In this document: piece after piece, positions 49,832-60,171 of the stretch | Position numbering within the stretch: position 1 is the first letter of the stretch | How the letters are laid out: every line of letters starts with the position of its first letter | Origin: Symbiodinium natans | Taxonomy: Eukaryota > Sar > Dinophyceae > Suessiales > Symbiodiniaceae | Direction of reading: 5' to 3' | Assembly: GCA_905221605.1 (NCBI GenBank) | Contig: CAJNDS010002356.1 | Span: forward strand, 65,001 to 129,000 | Length of the DNA stretch: 64,000 nt | The notes under the pieces: model-generated | Told to the model about the DNA's origin: nothing | Database searches by the model: none | Seen by the model: the letters and a program-made list of their open reading frames with translations, nothing else | Translations under genes and position numbers: made by a program

Positions 49832-50134
49832 TCAGATGAGAACTCGCTGAAAAAAAAACCGTGTCTGCTGATACCGGACAGCATACCCATCCATGAGGTC
49901 ATTGAGTGAGTCTTGAGACTCTACCTTGGACTGACCATTAACCTGACACACTCCACATCCATCCTGCATGGACAGTGTATGACTGCCAGAGGCAAGTGGC
50001 AGCAGGTCATCTTCAGCCTCCAGCAACCTGAAGATGAGGGAGTTGAGATGAGTTGAGGAGTGGAGTTCCATGTGACTTGGCATGACTTGGTGGAGAGCAA
50101 GTCCAGCTTCAAGTTTGGTTTTGATCGAAAGCAT
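49832..50134 (-). CDS. possible gene start or exon, unknown
   Basis: ATG at 50134 opens MLSIKTKLEAGLALHQVMPS, LNSLIFRLLEAEDDLLPLAS, GCGVCQVNGQSKVESQD, ending FFFQRVLI and TGA at 49832. The opposite strand lacks a frame of this length here, which favours the minus strand. Confidence 0.5.
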   Translation of the reverse strand: MLSIKTKLEAGLALHQVMPSHMELHSSTHLNSLIFRLLEAEDDLLPLASGSHTLSMQDGCGVCQVNGQSKVESQDSLNDLMDGYAVRYQQTRFFFQRVLI

Positions 50135-50139
50135 GGTTT

Positions 50140-50470
50140 AAGGTTTGGGCTTTGGGATGGCTTTGGGGAATGTAGGGATGAATTTGGACACCCTGAGTGA
50201 GCCAAGGCTCGTCTCGTCGTCGTCTTCTGCCTTGAGTTCGTCCAACCTCAACTACCACGATGTGAAAAGCTGGCCATGCACGACAGTGGCACAGTGGGCA
50301 CCTAAAGAACCCGGCATTGCAAGATAAGGCACCCGAACTCGTCCGACAGAGATTCTTCGTGCCTGCTGCTGGGCTGAGGGCATAGTTGGGAGTTTCCGAA
50401 AATAGGAGGGTACCCTTTTGGTGGGCTTAAAAGGGGAGGCCCAATTGTCATGCACCACATCCCGGGGCAC
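50140..50470 (-). CDS. possible exons, unknown
   Basis: The minus-strand frame PRDVVHDNWASPFKPTKRVP, RRISVGRVRVPYLAMPG ends in TAG at about 50252. The same frame then reads LDELKAEDDDETSLGSLRVS and ends KAIPKPKP. The TAG may be the end of an intron. No family is recognised. Confidence 0.42.
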
Positions 50471-50836
50471 GAGTGCAACTCACATTTGATGGCAGCCGAT
50501 GTTTGCAGTCTTTGAGCAGAGTTCCGGTCTTCAGCAGATGTGATTGCAGGCGCCTGGTCGCTCTTTTATCTACATCTGAAGCGTGATGAAGTGCCTAGAC
50601 CCATGGTTGGAGTTCTATAGGAACTTGGACTCAAAGACCAACAAACCAGGCGTTGGGTGTCAAGGTAGTACAGGTGGCTGAGGAATGGTACTTTGAAGTG
50701 TTTCTAAGAGCGATGGTTCATGGCTGTGGTTGCTTTACATTGCTCTTGGGCCTTAGACTCTCGGACTCTAAGACTCCGCGACTGCGCTGGCGGGCGCCTT
50801 GCACCCGACACGCAGAGGCGCTCGGCTTCGAGCATC

Positions 50837-51484
50837 CTAGGGCTGCAAATCGCCAATGAGGCTAAGTCTCGTTCCTAGCAGTCCTAGCAACCTCAACATT
50901 GAGGATATCTTGGGTTTCTTGCTTTGCTGGGCTGCGGATGCTACCAGGACGGACCAATGCCCAAGAAGTTCGGAAGAAATTCTACCGACACAGCAGTTGT
51001 CTCTGAGCGTCTTTGCAGTCTCGGGCAGCTCTGAATCCGAGCCAGGCATCCTGCACGTCAGAACGGCCCTGGAAGATCCCCGTCATAATCTCAGTCTTCT
51101 GAGTCTGTTGTCTGATCTTACAAGGTAACTAACGGGATAAAGCCATCGAAGCCATCACCTTGTGTCTCGAAACCCCTGCATGCTCCTCGAGTGGCCGTTA
51201 GCAAAAACGCGCGGCGGGACTGTTTGTGGCTTCCGCTGCAAGGGCGCTCGGCGGTCCTCCAGGGAAAGATCCAAGTCGGGGCCACTACACTAGTAGTCAC
51301 TAGTAGGTGGGGTGTGTCTGACACACAGTCTCTGACGTCTGCAATTCAAGTAATTCAGAAGAGGCAGCAGTGTGCGTTCGACCCAAACTTGTGGAGAAAG
51401 GCGCGTGAAGGCTGAAGGCTCCGAGGCCCAATAGATGATGTTTGAGGCTTTAGGGCGCAAAAAAGGCGCCGAAACAGCCGTCAT
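50837..51484 (-). CDS. possible exons, unknown
   Basis: Minus-strand frames 51484-51300 (MTAVSAPFLRPKASNIIYWA, TLLPLLNYLNCRRQRLC) and 51049-50837 (MPGSDSELPETAKTLRDNCC, GRISSELLGHWSVLVASAAQ) each start at ATG. The plus strand is open at 50856-51128 with equally good composition, so the strand is uncertain for the second. Confidence 0.36.
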
Positions 51485-51489
51485 GACCT

Positions 51490-51720
51490 AGACCTTAGTC
51501 AACTCCTGCTCCTACTTCAACTCCCTCATGGCCCGCATTTCTCACAAGCCCCCCGCTCTCCTCACGGCTCCTGCTGCGGCTTCGTGCCCTTTCTGCCCCA
51601 CCCACTGCGCCCGCGCACAAGCATAGCTCTTCCTCAGGGCCACAAGGGTGCGGTTTGGGGCAGATTGCTGGAGCATAGGGCTCAATTGGAGTGCAATCAA
51701 ACAGCTACACATTCACTTCC
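51490..51720 (-). CDS. possible exon, unknown
   Basis: After a TGTGTAG at about 51700 the minus strand reads LFDCTPIEPYAPAICPKPHP, PEEELCLCAGAVGG, a short SRSRSR run and GVEVGAGVD before TAA near 51496. The upstream segment KLAELDAGLVSEVNV lies in the same frame across that TAG. Confidence 0.4.
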
Positions 51721-51932
51721 GACACAAGACCGGCATCAAGCTCCGCAAGCTTCTAGCACGCAAACCTTTCCAAGGCTCCGGATCGATGGCCAGTGAGAAG
51801 GAGACGCGCATTCCCATGACGGGCTTGGATCGAAGACGCACATCCTCCGAAAAAAGGAATGGAAGCTCAAAATGCGAGACCTGTGAGGGCTGAGGGCCTA
51901 CTAAAAATGAGTGGCCATTCCAGGGCTCAGAC

Positions 51933-53107
51933 TTAAATCCCGCGCTTAGAGAGGGATGTGATGAGATGATGTGGGGCCGTGCATACTAGCCACATGTGGC
52001 TATGCACCCGCACCTCCAAAACAAAGAAGGCATGGTCGAGACCGAGGAAACTCTCTTCCAAGCTGATACACCTGGAAGCCAAAGGTAGTATCACGCAACT
52101 TTCTTCTTGACCTTGTTCTACCTTCATATACCTGAATATACCTTCATCCAAGAATTGTACGCCACTGGCTTCACTGGCTTCGGCTTCACCCGAGCTGAGC
52201 TCAACGCCCGGAGCCATCACTGTTGAGTTGCTGGACGCGGCCGTGGTAGCGTTGCACAGCCTGTACAGCTGCAAATTCACTTGCACAGAACTGCAGAGAG
52301 AGCCCCAGGGAAGTACAACACCGGGGCACCATATAGGTCTGTTCAGCTCTGTACCAACACAGCGCTGAAAGAGAGTTGAGCTTAAGACCACGGAATTCTT
52401 TCTCTCATGGGGCTCTGCTCGTGGAGGCTTCAGTCACATTCACATGGGAAATCGCGCCCGATTTGAATGTCGGAAGTCCATTTCCCAAATGGCGATATTG
52501 ACAAGACCCTTGCCAAACCTCCTGGCTTGTTCGATATGGCAGCGGCTCTTCCAGCATCGCGCCGGAGGCGCCCAGTCAGGCCATGAGTGGCAGGAGCATG
52601 GATCGTCCAGATTCACGGCAAGACCGAAGTAGGTGAAATCGGTAGGGTGAAGCAAGGTCTTTGATCGAGTTTGAAGCTTGGCCTCGGGAGGAGCGTTGGA
52701 GGCTAAATGGTTCATACGGTTCCACTCAGATGCAATCGGCTTTTGCAAGCGAAGCCCCTGTACTACATTCTTCGTCCTGGTAGCCAATGCCAGCACACAG
52801 ATTGCGCATGCCCTCAACGAAGTATCCAAAAACCGGTCAACTAGCATCCTTGTGTCAGGGGAATGTCGAACAAAGGACCATGTCCAGCTGCAAACTGGTT
52901 GTCAAGTTCAAACCGAGTCAAACAATCGAACAAGCGCATGTTGAATGTCGAGCGGCCCTGCCAACAACAGGTTCCCCAAGGCCCCAGAATGCGCAGGGAA
53001 GCCTTCAGCACGCGCCCCAGCCAGGGCACATATCGCAACAGCCGCAACCAAAGCATGGAGACCTTGACGCGAAGGTTTGTCTCAACTGGGTCCACTGCAA
53101 ACCTCAC
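51933..53107 (-). CDS. multi-exon gene, unknown product
   Basis: The segment 53107-52879 (NLRVKVSMLWLRLLRYVPWL, RLFDCLTRFELDNQFAAGH) joins 52840-52440 (DRFLDTSLRACAICVLALAT, LHPTDFTYFGLAVNLDDPCS) across a 38-nt GT-AG intron (52841-52878) in phase 1. A third frame, 52391-51933, reads VGTELNRPIWCPGVVLPWGS, SSVQVNLQLYRLCNATTAAS, FLDEGIFRYMKVEQGQEESC and SLEESFLGLDHAFFVLEVRV before TAA; it starts after a CTCTTTCAG acceptor. The junction between the second and third is not fixed. A possible 5' exon with ATG is at 53300-53230. No domain is recognised. Confidence 0.6.
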
Positions 53108-53361
53108 TCCGGTCTACCGCTGGCACGCTCAACAGACTAGCTCCTAGAGACAGAGGTTGTGCCAAGAGACTTGGGTGCGTGACACAAATGCACACACCTT
53201 GACACAAATCAACACACCTTGAGACCCATGATCGACCAAGACTTCTTGAGTCCTTGACCACTAAGGCATGCATCGTTTTGCCCATCATCCCATTGATCAA
53301 AGGCCCAGATGCAACCTATCTTCTGACATGTTTGGGCAGCACAAATTCGTGAGCCAGAAGC

Positions 53362-53451
53362 CCTAAACCCTAAACCCTAAACCCTAAACCCTAAACCCTA
53401 AACCCTAAACCCTAAACCCTAAACCCTAAACCCCTAAACCCCTAAACCTAA
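53362..53451 (-). repeat. interstitial telomeric array (CCCTAAA)
   Basis: About 12 CCCTAAA units, ending in two CCCCTAAA variants. Next to it on the minus strand is GATPVGFAAYAGQ, which has an ankyrin-like look, but it is too short to call. Confidence 0.95.
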
Positions 53452-53830
53452 ACTGCCCTGGGCTTCCAAGCGCTGCCCGGCGTAGGCAGCGAAGCCCACG
53501 GGGGTGGCTCCTTGAAGCAGCTGCGGAGATCTTGTTCACACACGACTGGCTCTTTATGTCGTGTGGAGTCATTCGCCTGGATCTAGTAACCTTCTTGCAA
53601 AGGCACTTGAATGGCCAAGCTCTCACACCTCCCTCAACACCGAGCTCAAAAAACTAGGCTCAAAAATGTAAAACGTGTACAGTGTAGGGATCTGGCCTGA
53701 CCCTGCTCGCGTGGAGATGAACGCCTGGTTGGCAAACTCAGGGACTCGAAATGGCTCGAACAGTGACAACGTGGCCGGCAGCAGCTAGCGCCATTTCATA
53801 GCGCACGAAATATTCATGAAATTGATAGCT

Positions 53831-54271
53831 CTAAGACTCTAAGATGAAGATCATCAAGTGAGACAGCCCAGCAAAGAAAAGCTGGAATACGAAGATCAAA
53901 GAGTCATGATTCATGATCTTCAAGGAATCGCCTTGTCCGGAATTCGCCGCACCAAGCCGATCCAAACCTCGTGTTCTGCAAGTCACACTCCTCAAAAGTT
54001 CATCATGCCCAAAATAGACCCCCAAATAAGGTACCCCCAATATCGTAAACCCCCATGTGAAAGAATCGACCGCCCCCCATGATCGGACAACGCCCCTGCG
54101 CGGTTTCTGAGACCCATGGGCCGGAACTTCCTTCACATCTCCATACCCCTCATCCTCCTCACGCCCTGTGGCTTCAGGCAAGACCGGCAAAACCCCGTCT
54201 GTCCCGCATGCCCAAGCCGCGTGCCCAAGCCGCGTGAAAAGCCGCGAGTCCGGCCGGAGCAGCCGTGACAT
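53831..54271 (-). CDS. possible protein with C-terminal hydrophobic tail
   Basis: ATG at 54271 (GGCCATGTC) opens a 146-codon frame: MSRLLRPDSRLFTRLGHAAW, REEDEGYGDVKEVPAHGSQK, then a stretch overlapping the foldback-element copy at 54008-54055, and a C-terminal hydrophobic helix SLIFVFQLFFAGLSHLMIFI before TAG. If real it would be tail-anchored. The presence of a dispersed repeat inside the frame lowers confidence. Confidence 0.38.
   Translation of the reverse strand: MSRLLRPDSRLFTRLGHAAWACGTDGVLPVLPEATGREEDEGYGDVKEVPAHGSQKPRRGVVRSWGAVDSFTWGFTILGVPYLGVYFGHDELLRSVTCRTRGLDRLGAANSGQGDSLKIMNHDSLIFVFQLFFAGLSHLMIFILES
54008..54055. repeat. solo copy of the ACGATATT repeat element
   Basis: CCCAAAATAGACCCCCAAAT, AAGGTACCCCCAATATCG, TAAACCCCC. 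It shares the TTACGATATT core and flanking C/G blocks with the foldback at 8859-8975. Confidence 0.65.
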
Positions 54272-54445
54272 GGCCTGGTGCCGTGGACATCTCTGGAGGT
54301 GGCTCTTTCTGTGGCTCTCTCAAACTCATCCTATCTCATCCTGCAAGAGATCAGGCTTGAAATAGGCTTGACATGGCTTGGCTCTTGACCCTGCATGGGC
54401 TGCGCCACCGCTCATGAATCTGCGCTTTGAACTTGTGCTCTCGGC

Positions 54446-54897
54446 TCACCAGGTCGTTAGGGGCAAGGGTTTGGGAAGTTTGGTCCAGGATTCAGTTTGG
54501 CAGTTCACCGGGCCAAGGACGCTCGTCACATCATCGCGCTGCAGTTCGCGCCTCAGGAAGTCCTGGCTGCATGGAGCGGCTGCGCGGCTAACTAGGAATG
54601 AAAGGGCTGTACAGCCTTGCAGGAATGTCAAGGCTTTTCGGTCAGGCAGATGTGCAAAAGGCTTCACGTCCGACGGAGCTGTTGGAAGGTGACAAAATTA
54701 GGGAGCAATAAAGATGTTGAACACTTCGGCCGATTCGCATGCGGGTGCGCGAGACCTCGGGGCCATGCAAAGCCGACCTCTCTAAGCTGGGACAAGCTTT
54801 CATGAAGAGCCACCTCTCCAACTTGGGGCATGGAAGTCCCTGCAACTTCACGGGACATGCGACAGTAGCGAAAGATCTGACAGCCAATCTCCGACAT
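54446..54897 (-). CDS. two-exon small protein, unknown family
   Basis: ATG at 54897 (the frame stays open upstream, so an earlier exon is possible). Exon 54897-54756 reads MSEIGCQIFRYCRMSREVAG, VGEVALHESLSQLREVGFAW. A 77-nt GT-AG intron (54679-54755) ends in a good pyrimidine tract (TTTTGTCACCTTCCAACAG). Exon 54678-54446 continues in phase 1: SDVKPFAHLPDRKALTFLQG, QDFLRRELQRDDVTSVLGPV and ends LPLTTW, TAG. The total is about 124 residues. No motif is recognised. Confidence 0.66.
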
Positions 54898-55282
54898 CGG
54901 TTGCACTGGCACACAGCATGGAAATGTTTGAGCCCTTATGGGGCCCTTGGGGTCCTTTTGGTGGTGAAGGGGGTCTCAGGAGTCAGGAGGCATGGCGTCT
55001 CCATGCCTTGCCCACTACGTCGTCAGCGGCAAGGCCCGGCCTGCAATGAGCCGAGGAAGAGTTCATGGCGTTTACGAGATGCTCAGACATGTGCAGGCCA
55101 ATGTGCAGGCCAAATGTCTCGTAATTTCGGCTACAAAGGGCCTAAGCTCGATATTCAGCAGCGGTCAAGGCCGAGAAGAGCACCCTGAAGCCTCAAGGCT
55201 TGAGACTTCACCTGGGTCACTGCCTCAAGCCATCCCTGCCCCGAAATCCTAAATCCTAAGCATCCCTAAGCATCCCAAAGCC

Positions 55283-55543
55283 CTAAACCCGGAAATCGAT
55301 CGACTGTGCCCTCTCGGAGCCCGAGCCTGAGCACCGCGACACCCCGATGTCGCAGCACGCTGCCCGCAGCATCGAGGCCCTCGACGTCATGAATGTCCAC
55401 TCACAAACACAGAGTCCAGGTGAATGTGAAGGAGAGGAAGAGTAAGGCTCACTGGTTACAGCTTTCGGCGAGGTGCTGGGAAGCTGGCAGGGAAGAGCAG
55501 CAGAGAACTTTGTTGGGAACATTTGTGCCCATGCCCAAAGCAC
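55283..55543 (-). CDS. possible exon, unknown
   Basis: The minus strand reads WAQMFPTKFSAALPCQLPST, a Ser/Pro stretch, then CEWTFMTSRASMLRAACCDI before TGA. Composition is plausible; no junctions found. Confidence 0.36.
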   Translation of the reverse strand: MLWAWAQMFPTKFSAALPCQLPSTSPKAVTSEPYSSSPSHSPGLCVCEWTFMTSRASMLRAACCDIGVSRCSGSGSERAQSIDFRV

Positions 55544-55559
55544 TAATATCCTCCTGCCC

Positions 55560-55790
55560 CTAGAGGCCCAAAAGTCCCCTTAAGCCCACAACGGTTTGAA
55601 ACTGTTCAAGCTGTGATAGGCTTATAGCTTCTGGGTTTGAAGAGGGCATGGGTAATTTTAGAAAGCATCCGACAAGAAGCCTCCAGCTATCTCGACCCCA
55701 AAAGCGCTTCCAAGTATGCACCTCTTCAGCCAGGTCCTGCAGACGCACGAGCGTCTCCTGCAGCACCCACGGCTGTCGGGGATGTGAAGC
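55560..55790 (-). CDS. probable exon, amphipathic helix
   Basis: The minus strand reads QPWVLQETLVRLQDLAEEVH then TWKRFWGRDSWRLLVGCFLK, ISLSQLEQFQTVVGLRGLLG before TAG at 55560. Leucine spacing and charge are those of a soluble helical protein. The 5' boundary lies above 55790. Confidence 0.52.
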   Translation of the reverse strand, partial: ASHPRQPWVLQETLVRLQDLAEEVHTWKRFWGRDSWRLLVGCFLKLPMPSSNPEAISLSQLEQFQTVVGLRGLLGL

Positions 55791-55911
55791 CTATTTGGGT
55801 GTAGGCGAACATACGGTGCTGTTGCCTGTCTACCAGGCTACCACAAGTGTCCCTACACAACTCCTTCCTGGAAAACTGGGGACCACATCTAATGTGGATT
55901 TGTTGTTATCC

Positions 55912-56706
55912 TTACTTGGGATCAGGGTCAGCGCTGCAGGGTCTGTCATCAACGAGTAACAACAAAACTGACCATTGGTGACCAGTCGGAATCCAGTCTT
56001 GGCCATTCCGGCAAGAATTTGGGATGTCTTTGAGGATTTTCTGCTTCCTGACAAATGCGAGAAATCCTGAACAAGTCCAACGAAACGAGAACCTAAACGG
56101 TGGCCCAAAAATTAGCAGCGCCCAAAGCACTCGAGAAAACTCTAGAGCACTCGAGGTCCCCTCCGCCCAGGCCTGGCTGCCTGGAGGATAAAGAAGCTCA
56201 CCCTGCGCCGCACAGACGAGGCACTCAGTGTAAGCAAGGGCTTCTTCATTGGAAGTAGGACGGCGCCATGAATCCCAGCCCCTGGACTTGTTGATGTCAC
56301 CTCTCCGAGCCTCGAGAGCACCCTTACCCAACACTCCAAGCAAACCCCACAGCTGGGGCACGAGCTGTGAGTCATTCCCTAAAATGGCCCACGCGGGCAA
56401 AAGGCGACGCACCCCAAAATGCAAAAGGCAACCCATGCTGCATGCAAAAGGCCACCCACGGCTAATCGCCCTTGCCAGGCTACTTTTGCAACATAGCAGA
56501 AAAACAAGCAAAACCAAAACAGAATGCACATGAGCCCTAGCGCAGGGTACCGATTCCATAGGCTTTCGACGATGCACTGAAACCCCAATTTGACGCCCTT
56601 GCCAGACTACTTCGTGACTACTTGTGCAAGATAGCAAAACATCAGCAAAATTTGCTGGAACTGCAGGGATGGGTGTGTCCGTTCCCGACCAAACAGTGCA
56701 ACGCAA
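55912..56706 (-). CDS. 264-codon open frame, possibly several exons
   Basis: This is the longest minus-strand frame outside simple repeats. It has hydrophobic stretches (HSVLVLLVFLLCC, FGVRRLLPAWAIL, RVLWALLIFGPPFRFSF) and a polar part TSNEEALAYTECLVCAAQGE. The first ATG is near 56565 (MESVPCARAHVHS). A short direct duplication (GCCCTTGCCAG...GCAAGATAGC at about 56468 and 56596) lies in the 5' part. It ends in TGA. Whether it is one exon is unclear. Confidence 0.42.
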   Translation of the reverse strand: MRCTVWSGTDTPIPAVPANFADVLLSCTSSHEVVWQGRQIGVSVHRRKPMESVPCARAHVHSVLVLLVFLLCCKSSLARAISRGWPFACSMGCLLHFGVRRLLPAWAILGNDSQLVPQLWGLLGVLGKGALEARRGDINKSRGWDSWRRPTSNEEALAYTECLVCAAQGELLYPPGSQAWAEGTSSALEFSRVLWALLIFGPPFRFSFRWTCSGFLAFVRKQKILKDIPNSCRNGQDWIPTGHQWSVLLLLVDDRPCSADPDPK

Positions 56707-56997
56707 GCAGGTTCTGATGTTAAAAGGTCCATAAAGCCGGACCCCCCGAAAACCTTGCTCGGAATTAGGGAGTGTGGGGCTCAGTGTCAGAGCTTTCGAC
56801 TTTTGCGCTAGATCGAGCGCTTAGGGCCTAGGGCCCATGGTAGGTTACGGGACTTAAGGCAGACCAAGCGGTTCGGGCTTGAGGGCTGGAACTAGTGAGA
56901 CGCCCGCATGTCAAGAAGATCGTTCTACCTTGGCACACAAGATCAGACAAGAGCGAAGGCGCCCCCTGCATTGCAGTTGTCCGTTTTGCAACTCACT

Positions 56998-57576
56998 TCA
57001 GGAGCTTTGCACTGCAGCAAACAAACTGCAAAGAAAGCCAACATCTTGTGGGTTGGTCAACGCTGAGATAGTCACAACCTCCAGCCACCCGGACCTCCCC
57101 ATGCCACAAATGCCACTGAACAAACCCTCCCTGAATCCACGGGCCATGGCATGGTTTGAAGCGGGCGCCATTTGGCGGCAGCTGAAGGGGTTTCGCTGAC
57201 AATTGGCTGTATTGACCCGCTCAACTTCAAGCTGCTCACCTACAGTCGAGCACTTCGTCACGCGAGTGTATCCAAAGGTTATCTGGGGATGGCTCACCCT
57301 ACATCCTGCCTTAACCTCCAGACGGAAGCTTGCAGATTCTTCAGAACGCCACACATGCCACACATGACCCTCTTTGGCCTTCGGCCAGCCCAGGGAATCC
57401 TTCAGAGACAAGTCCCGCGAAACGGAAAAACTGCTGAAAGTCGCGCTCACATCGCCAGGATGCCAACGATCGACCTCCAAAGCAGGACTACAGGCCACCC
57501 TGGACTTGACAGAAGAAGCACGCCGATTCTCCCAACCCGGCAATCTGGAAGACTGGCTTTCTGATGATGTAGCCAC
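56998..57576 (-). CDS. 192-codon open frame, unknown protein
   Basis: The minus-strand frame reads SSRLPGWENRRASSVKSRVA, SFSVSRDLSLKDSLGWPKAK, WRSEESASFRLEVKAGCRVS, FGYTRVTKCSTVGEQLEVER, then LEVVTISALTNPQDVGFLCS before TGA. There is no ATG at the 5' end, so it should be an internal or last exon. A candidate upstream exon in another frame reads RVELWNNAGAAKWLHHQKAS (57650-57560). Confidence 0.48.
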   Translation of the reverse strand: MATSSESQSSRLPGWENRRASSVKSRVACSPALEVDRWHPGDVSATFSSFSVSRDLSLKDSLGWPKAKEGHVWHVWRSEESASFRLEVKAGCRVSHPQITFGYTRVTKCSTVGEQLEVERVNTANCQRNPFSCRQMAPASNHAMARGFREGLFSGICGMGRSGWLEVVTISALTNPQDVGFLCSLFAAVQSS

Positions 57577-57684
57577 TTAGCAGCACCTGCGTTGTTCCAC
57601 AGTTCCACACGCTCAAGCCCCAAGCCAGCGGGAAAACCACTCCGAAGCAGGAGCGCATGACACAGGCGCTGAAGCCTGTAAACC

Positions 57685-57845
57685 CAAAACCCGAAAATCC
57701 CAAACGCCAAACCCTAAAAGCCTGAACCCTGGCACATCCGAGAGCATGAACTTGAGGGACTTCCGGGGTTTTCTCTGCGGGGCCCTAATAAACCCTAATT
57801 AGACCCTCAAACCCTAACCCTGAACCCTAAATTCCTAAACCCTAG
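57685..57845 (-). repeat. degenerate CCCTAAA/AACCCTAA cluster
   Basis: AAACCCTAAAAG, AACCCTGGC, AATAAACCCTAATTAGACCC, TCAAACCCTAACCCTGAACC and CTAAATTCCTAAACCC: scattered telomere-like units. Confidence 0.75.
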
Positions 57846-57849
57846 GACA

Positions 57850-59020
57850 TCTCTGGGCTTTGCAGGACTTCCGGGGTTCTCTCTGTAGTCGGGTCCGAGC
57901 CGACTCTGACTCTTGGCTTTCTTCTTTTCGACTCAGGCGAGGTCACTCCGTCACTTCCCAGGGGCCCTTTAAGAATCCTTAGGCAGTGAGACCTATGGGA
58001 CGGGCACTCTATCACATGTTGGGTGCTTAGGCGTGGCTGAGGCGGCCGCCGGCTCAGCCTGGCGGTGGGACCATGAGCGGTGGGTCATTCTCGGCCTGGA
58101 CTCAGCCACTTAGTGCACTGTGCTGGGCCTTACAGCCGAGCTGAGTAAATCGGGCATCCGTGGGCTCGCCCAAATATACGTGCTTAAATCGGAGTGGGAA
58201 CCTCAACTTGGGGTGCGGGGGGGGCTCCGGACATGCCAAGTCACAGGTGTTGGTTGTACCATAGCAAGTTTCAACTGGCTATGCCTCCAAGTCCGCCTCG
58301 AAGACGTCACAGACCAGGGGGCCTGCCACAAATCGGCAAGTTCATCAAATCAGTTTAATAGTGGCAAGGCGCAGGGATGTTCAAAGGGCCCTCAGTGCAG
58401 CATATCCAAGCATTTCCTGCCACTTAGGACTCAGGACGCATACTTTCTTGCGTTTTGAGACAGAAGCAAGGGCCCGGGCGGCTCTCCGTCATCATGCTCT
58501 CCTGATCCTGCGAATATGTCTACAGGCGAGTGCAACTGACAAGCGGGCGAGGGGTCAACTTGGGGATTCTGGTGATATTATTAGCTTTCCTCAACGACGA
58601 AGCCCATCAACTCCCGAAACTGCTATGGGACCTTACAGTAAGCCTTACAGTAGCTACTACAAAGCGTCTGAGGTTGCTGTCGCCGTGGCGCGCCTCCGTG
58701 TGCTCAAGGGCACGCAGCGTCCACCTCGGTCGAGAGTATGGGCTCGCTGGGCTCATGGACACGGGCTTAGGCTGAAGCTGCTGAGTGTTTTACGGATTCT
58801 GAGGCCATGTCCGAACAGTCAGCAAGGTGAACAACAGGACGACACAAAGACCTGCACATGACAAGCTTGGGCTTGGGTCTGAGCGCGCTGGGAGCGCCAC
58901 GCGTTCTCCTAAGGCAAGCCTAATCGCTTCCCCGACGTGATATTAGTAAAGCATTCCCTAGTACAGTGAAATACGTAAAGGAAGAGATGAAAGCCACCTC
59001 GCGCACAGACACATTTAGCA
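57850..59020 (+). CDS. doubtful plus-strand frames; no minus-strand frame here
   Basis: This is the only stretch over 1 kb where no minus-strand frame reaches 60 codons, while plus-strand frames are long: 58120-58458 (WEPQLGVRGGLRTCQVTGVG) and 58361-58861 (RRDVQRALSAAYPSISCHLG, SSYYKASEVAVAVARLRVLK; 166 codons). It could be a plus-strand gene, an intergenic spacer with chance frames, or a large intron. No splice structure or domain was found. Confidence 0.25.
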
Positions 59021-59021
59021 G

Positions 59022-59300
59022 TCAGTTCTTGCTAGACGCAGCTGGCACGTTTTCAGTTTCCCTGTGGAGAAAAGCCCGGCAGAGGCCGCAGCATGTGGAA
59101 ACAATTCGCCACCGGCTCGATGTGGGTTTCCCATAAGAAACCATGGAGTTGGGGGTTTCAAGGTTCAGGTTCAGGCTGTGCCAGCAGCTGGCACCTGCTG
59201 CCATCAGTGAAATATTCACTGCAGCGGCGTTCCAGTACCACGACACCTGGCGGACCATTTTCTGGCTCTGGTGCTTACGTCTTGCTCCCTTGAGCTGCAA
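59022..59300 (-). CDS. possible terminal exon, unknown
   Basis: The minus strand reads RKHQSQKMVRQVSWYWNAAA, WRIVSTCCGLCRAFLHRETE and ends AASSKN with TAG. It follows the helical-repeat segment at 59216-59872 on the same strand and may be the end of that gene. Confidence 0.42.
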   Translation of the reverse strand: MQLKGARRKHQSQKMVRQVSWYWNAAAVNISLMAAGASCWHSLNLNLETPNSMVSYGKPTSSRWRIVSTCCGLCRAFLHRETENVPAASSKN

Positions 59301-59872
59301 CAGGCCACTCTGAAGGTTGGGCCTGGGTCCACACTCCCCGCCTGCTGCTTCTCATAGAGCTGCCCAAGTGTGTTCGGGTGGAGTGGCGGTAGGGGCCGCA
59401 ATGTGCTTGCATTCGTTTTTAGGCCTTGGATCTCCAGCATCTTCTGAATCATCATGGTTGGATTATAACATCTTGCCGGGCACCGCGCAGTCTCCAGTTG
59501 CGCAAGAGTAGCCAGTGCCACATTCTTGGTGGTGGGCACACCAGCGTGGAGTAGGGATCTAATGAAGTTTTCGGAAGGGTCCGAGACTCCTGTCAACACT
59601 TCCCAGCACCGTCCAAGATCCTCCTACATGTCGTCTTGTGTGATCTGCTGTAGAGTGTAGATCTGGGCAGCCGCACGGCAAATGCCATTTTTCAGCGGCC
59701 ATAGCTCGGATTCCTGCCAAAGAATGCCAAGAAGGTGTTGGGAAACTTGCAGCTGTGGACATGGGTTCAGGCTCCGGGCGTGGGTTTTTGAGCAACCAGC
59801 AGGCTTCAACACAGCCGATTGTTCCTCAGTCACTGAAGCATAAAATCCGAACCCAATCTGTCCCAATCCCAA
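59216..59872 (-). CDS. helical-repeat (ARM/HEAT-like) coding segment with in-frame TAG
   Basis: One minus-strand frame reads FGFYASVTEEQSAVLKP, QVSQHLLGILWQESELWPLK, GICRAAAQIYTLQQITQDDM, TAG (59624-59626), then EDLGRCWEVLTGVSDPSENF, IRSLLHAGVPTTKNVALATL, AQLETARCPARC, YNPTMMIQKMLEIQGLKTNA. The text on both sides of the TAG reads as one series of short helices, like armadillo/HEAT repeats, though the match is by pattern only. The TAG could be the last bases of a short 3n intron (a GC donor at about 59677 would give 51 nt in phase 0) or a real nonsense mutation. Confidence 0.52.
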
Positions 59873-60135
59873 TTCAAAACCCCACCCAAATCCCGACTTC
59901 TGAACTGCCGGGCAGGCCGTGGATGCGACACAGACAGTTTGCCCGCGATCTTTGTTGCAGCCACTGAAGACTTCCAGGCCCTTGGCCGGTCAAATGCCAC
60001 AGAAGGCACCGGGACCATCGCTCTCGTTCGCAGCGATAGGATGAGACGACACATTGAACAATATACAATGTTGTAAACAATAATTTTGTGATATGTATGC
60101 GTAATATTGTATGATATAATGTGCCATTCTGCATG

Positions 60136-60171
<36 letters not shown>

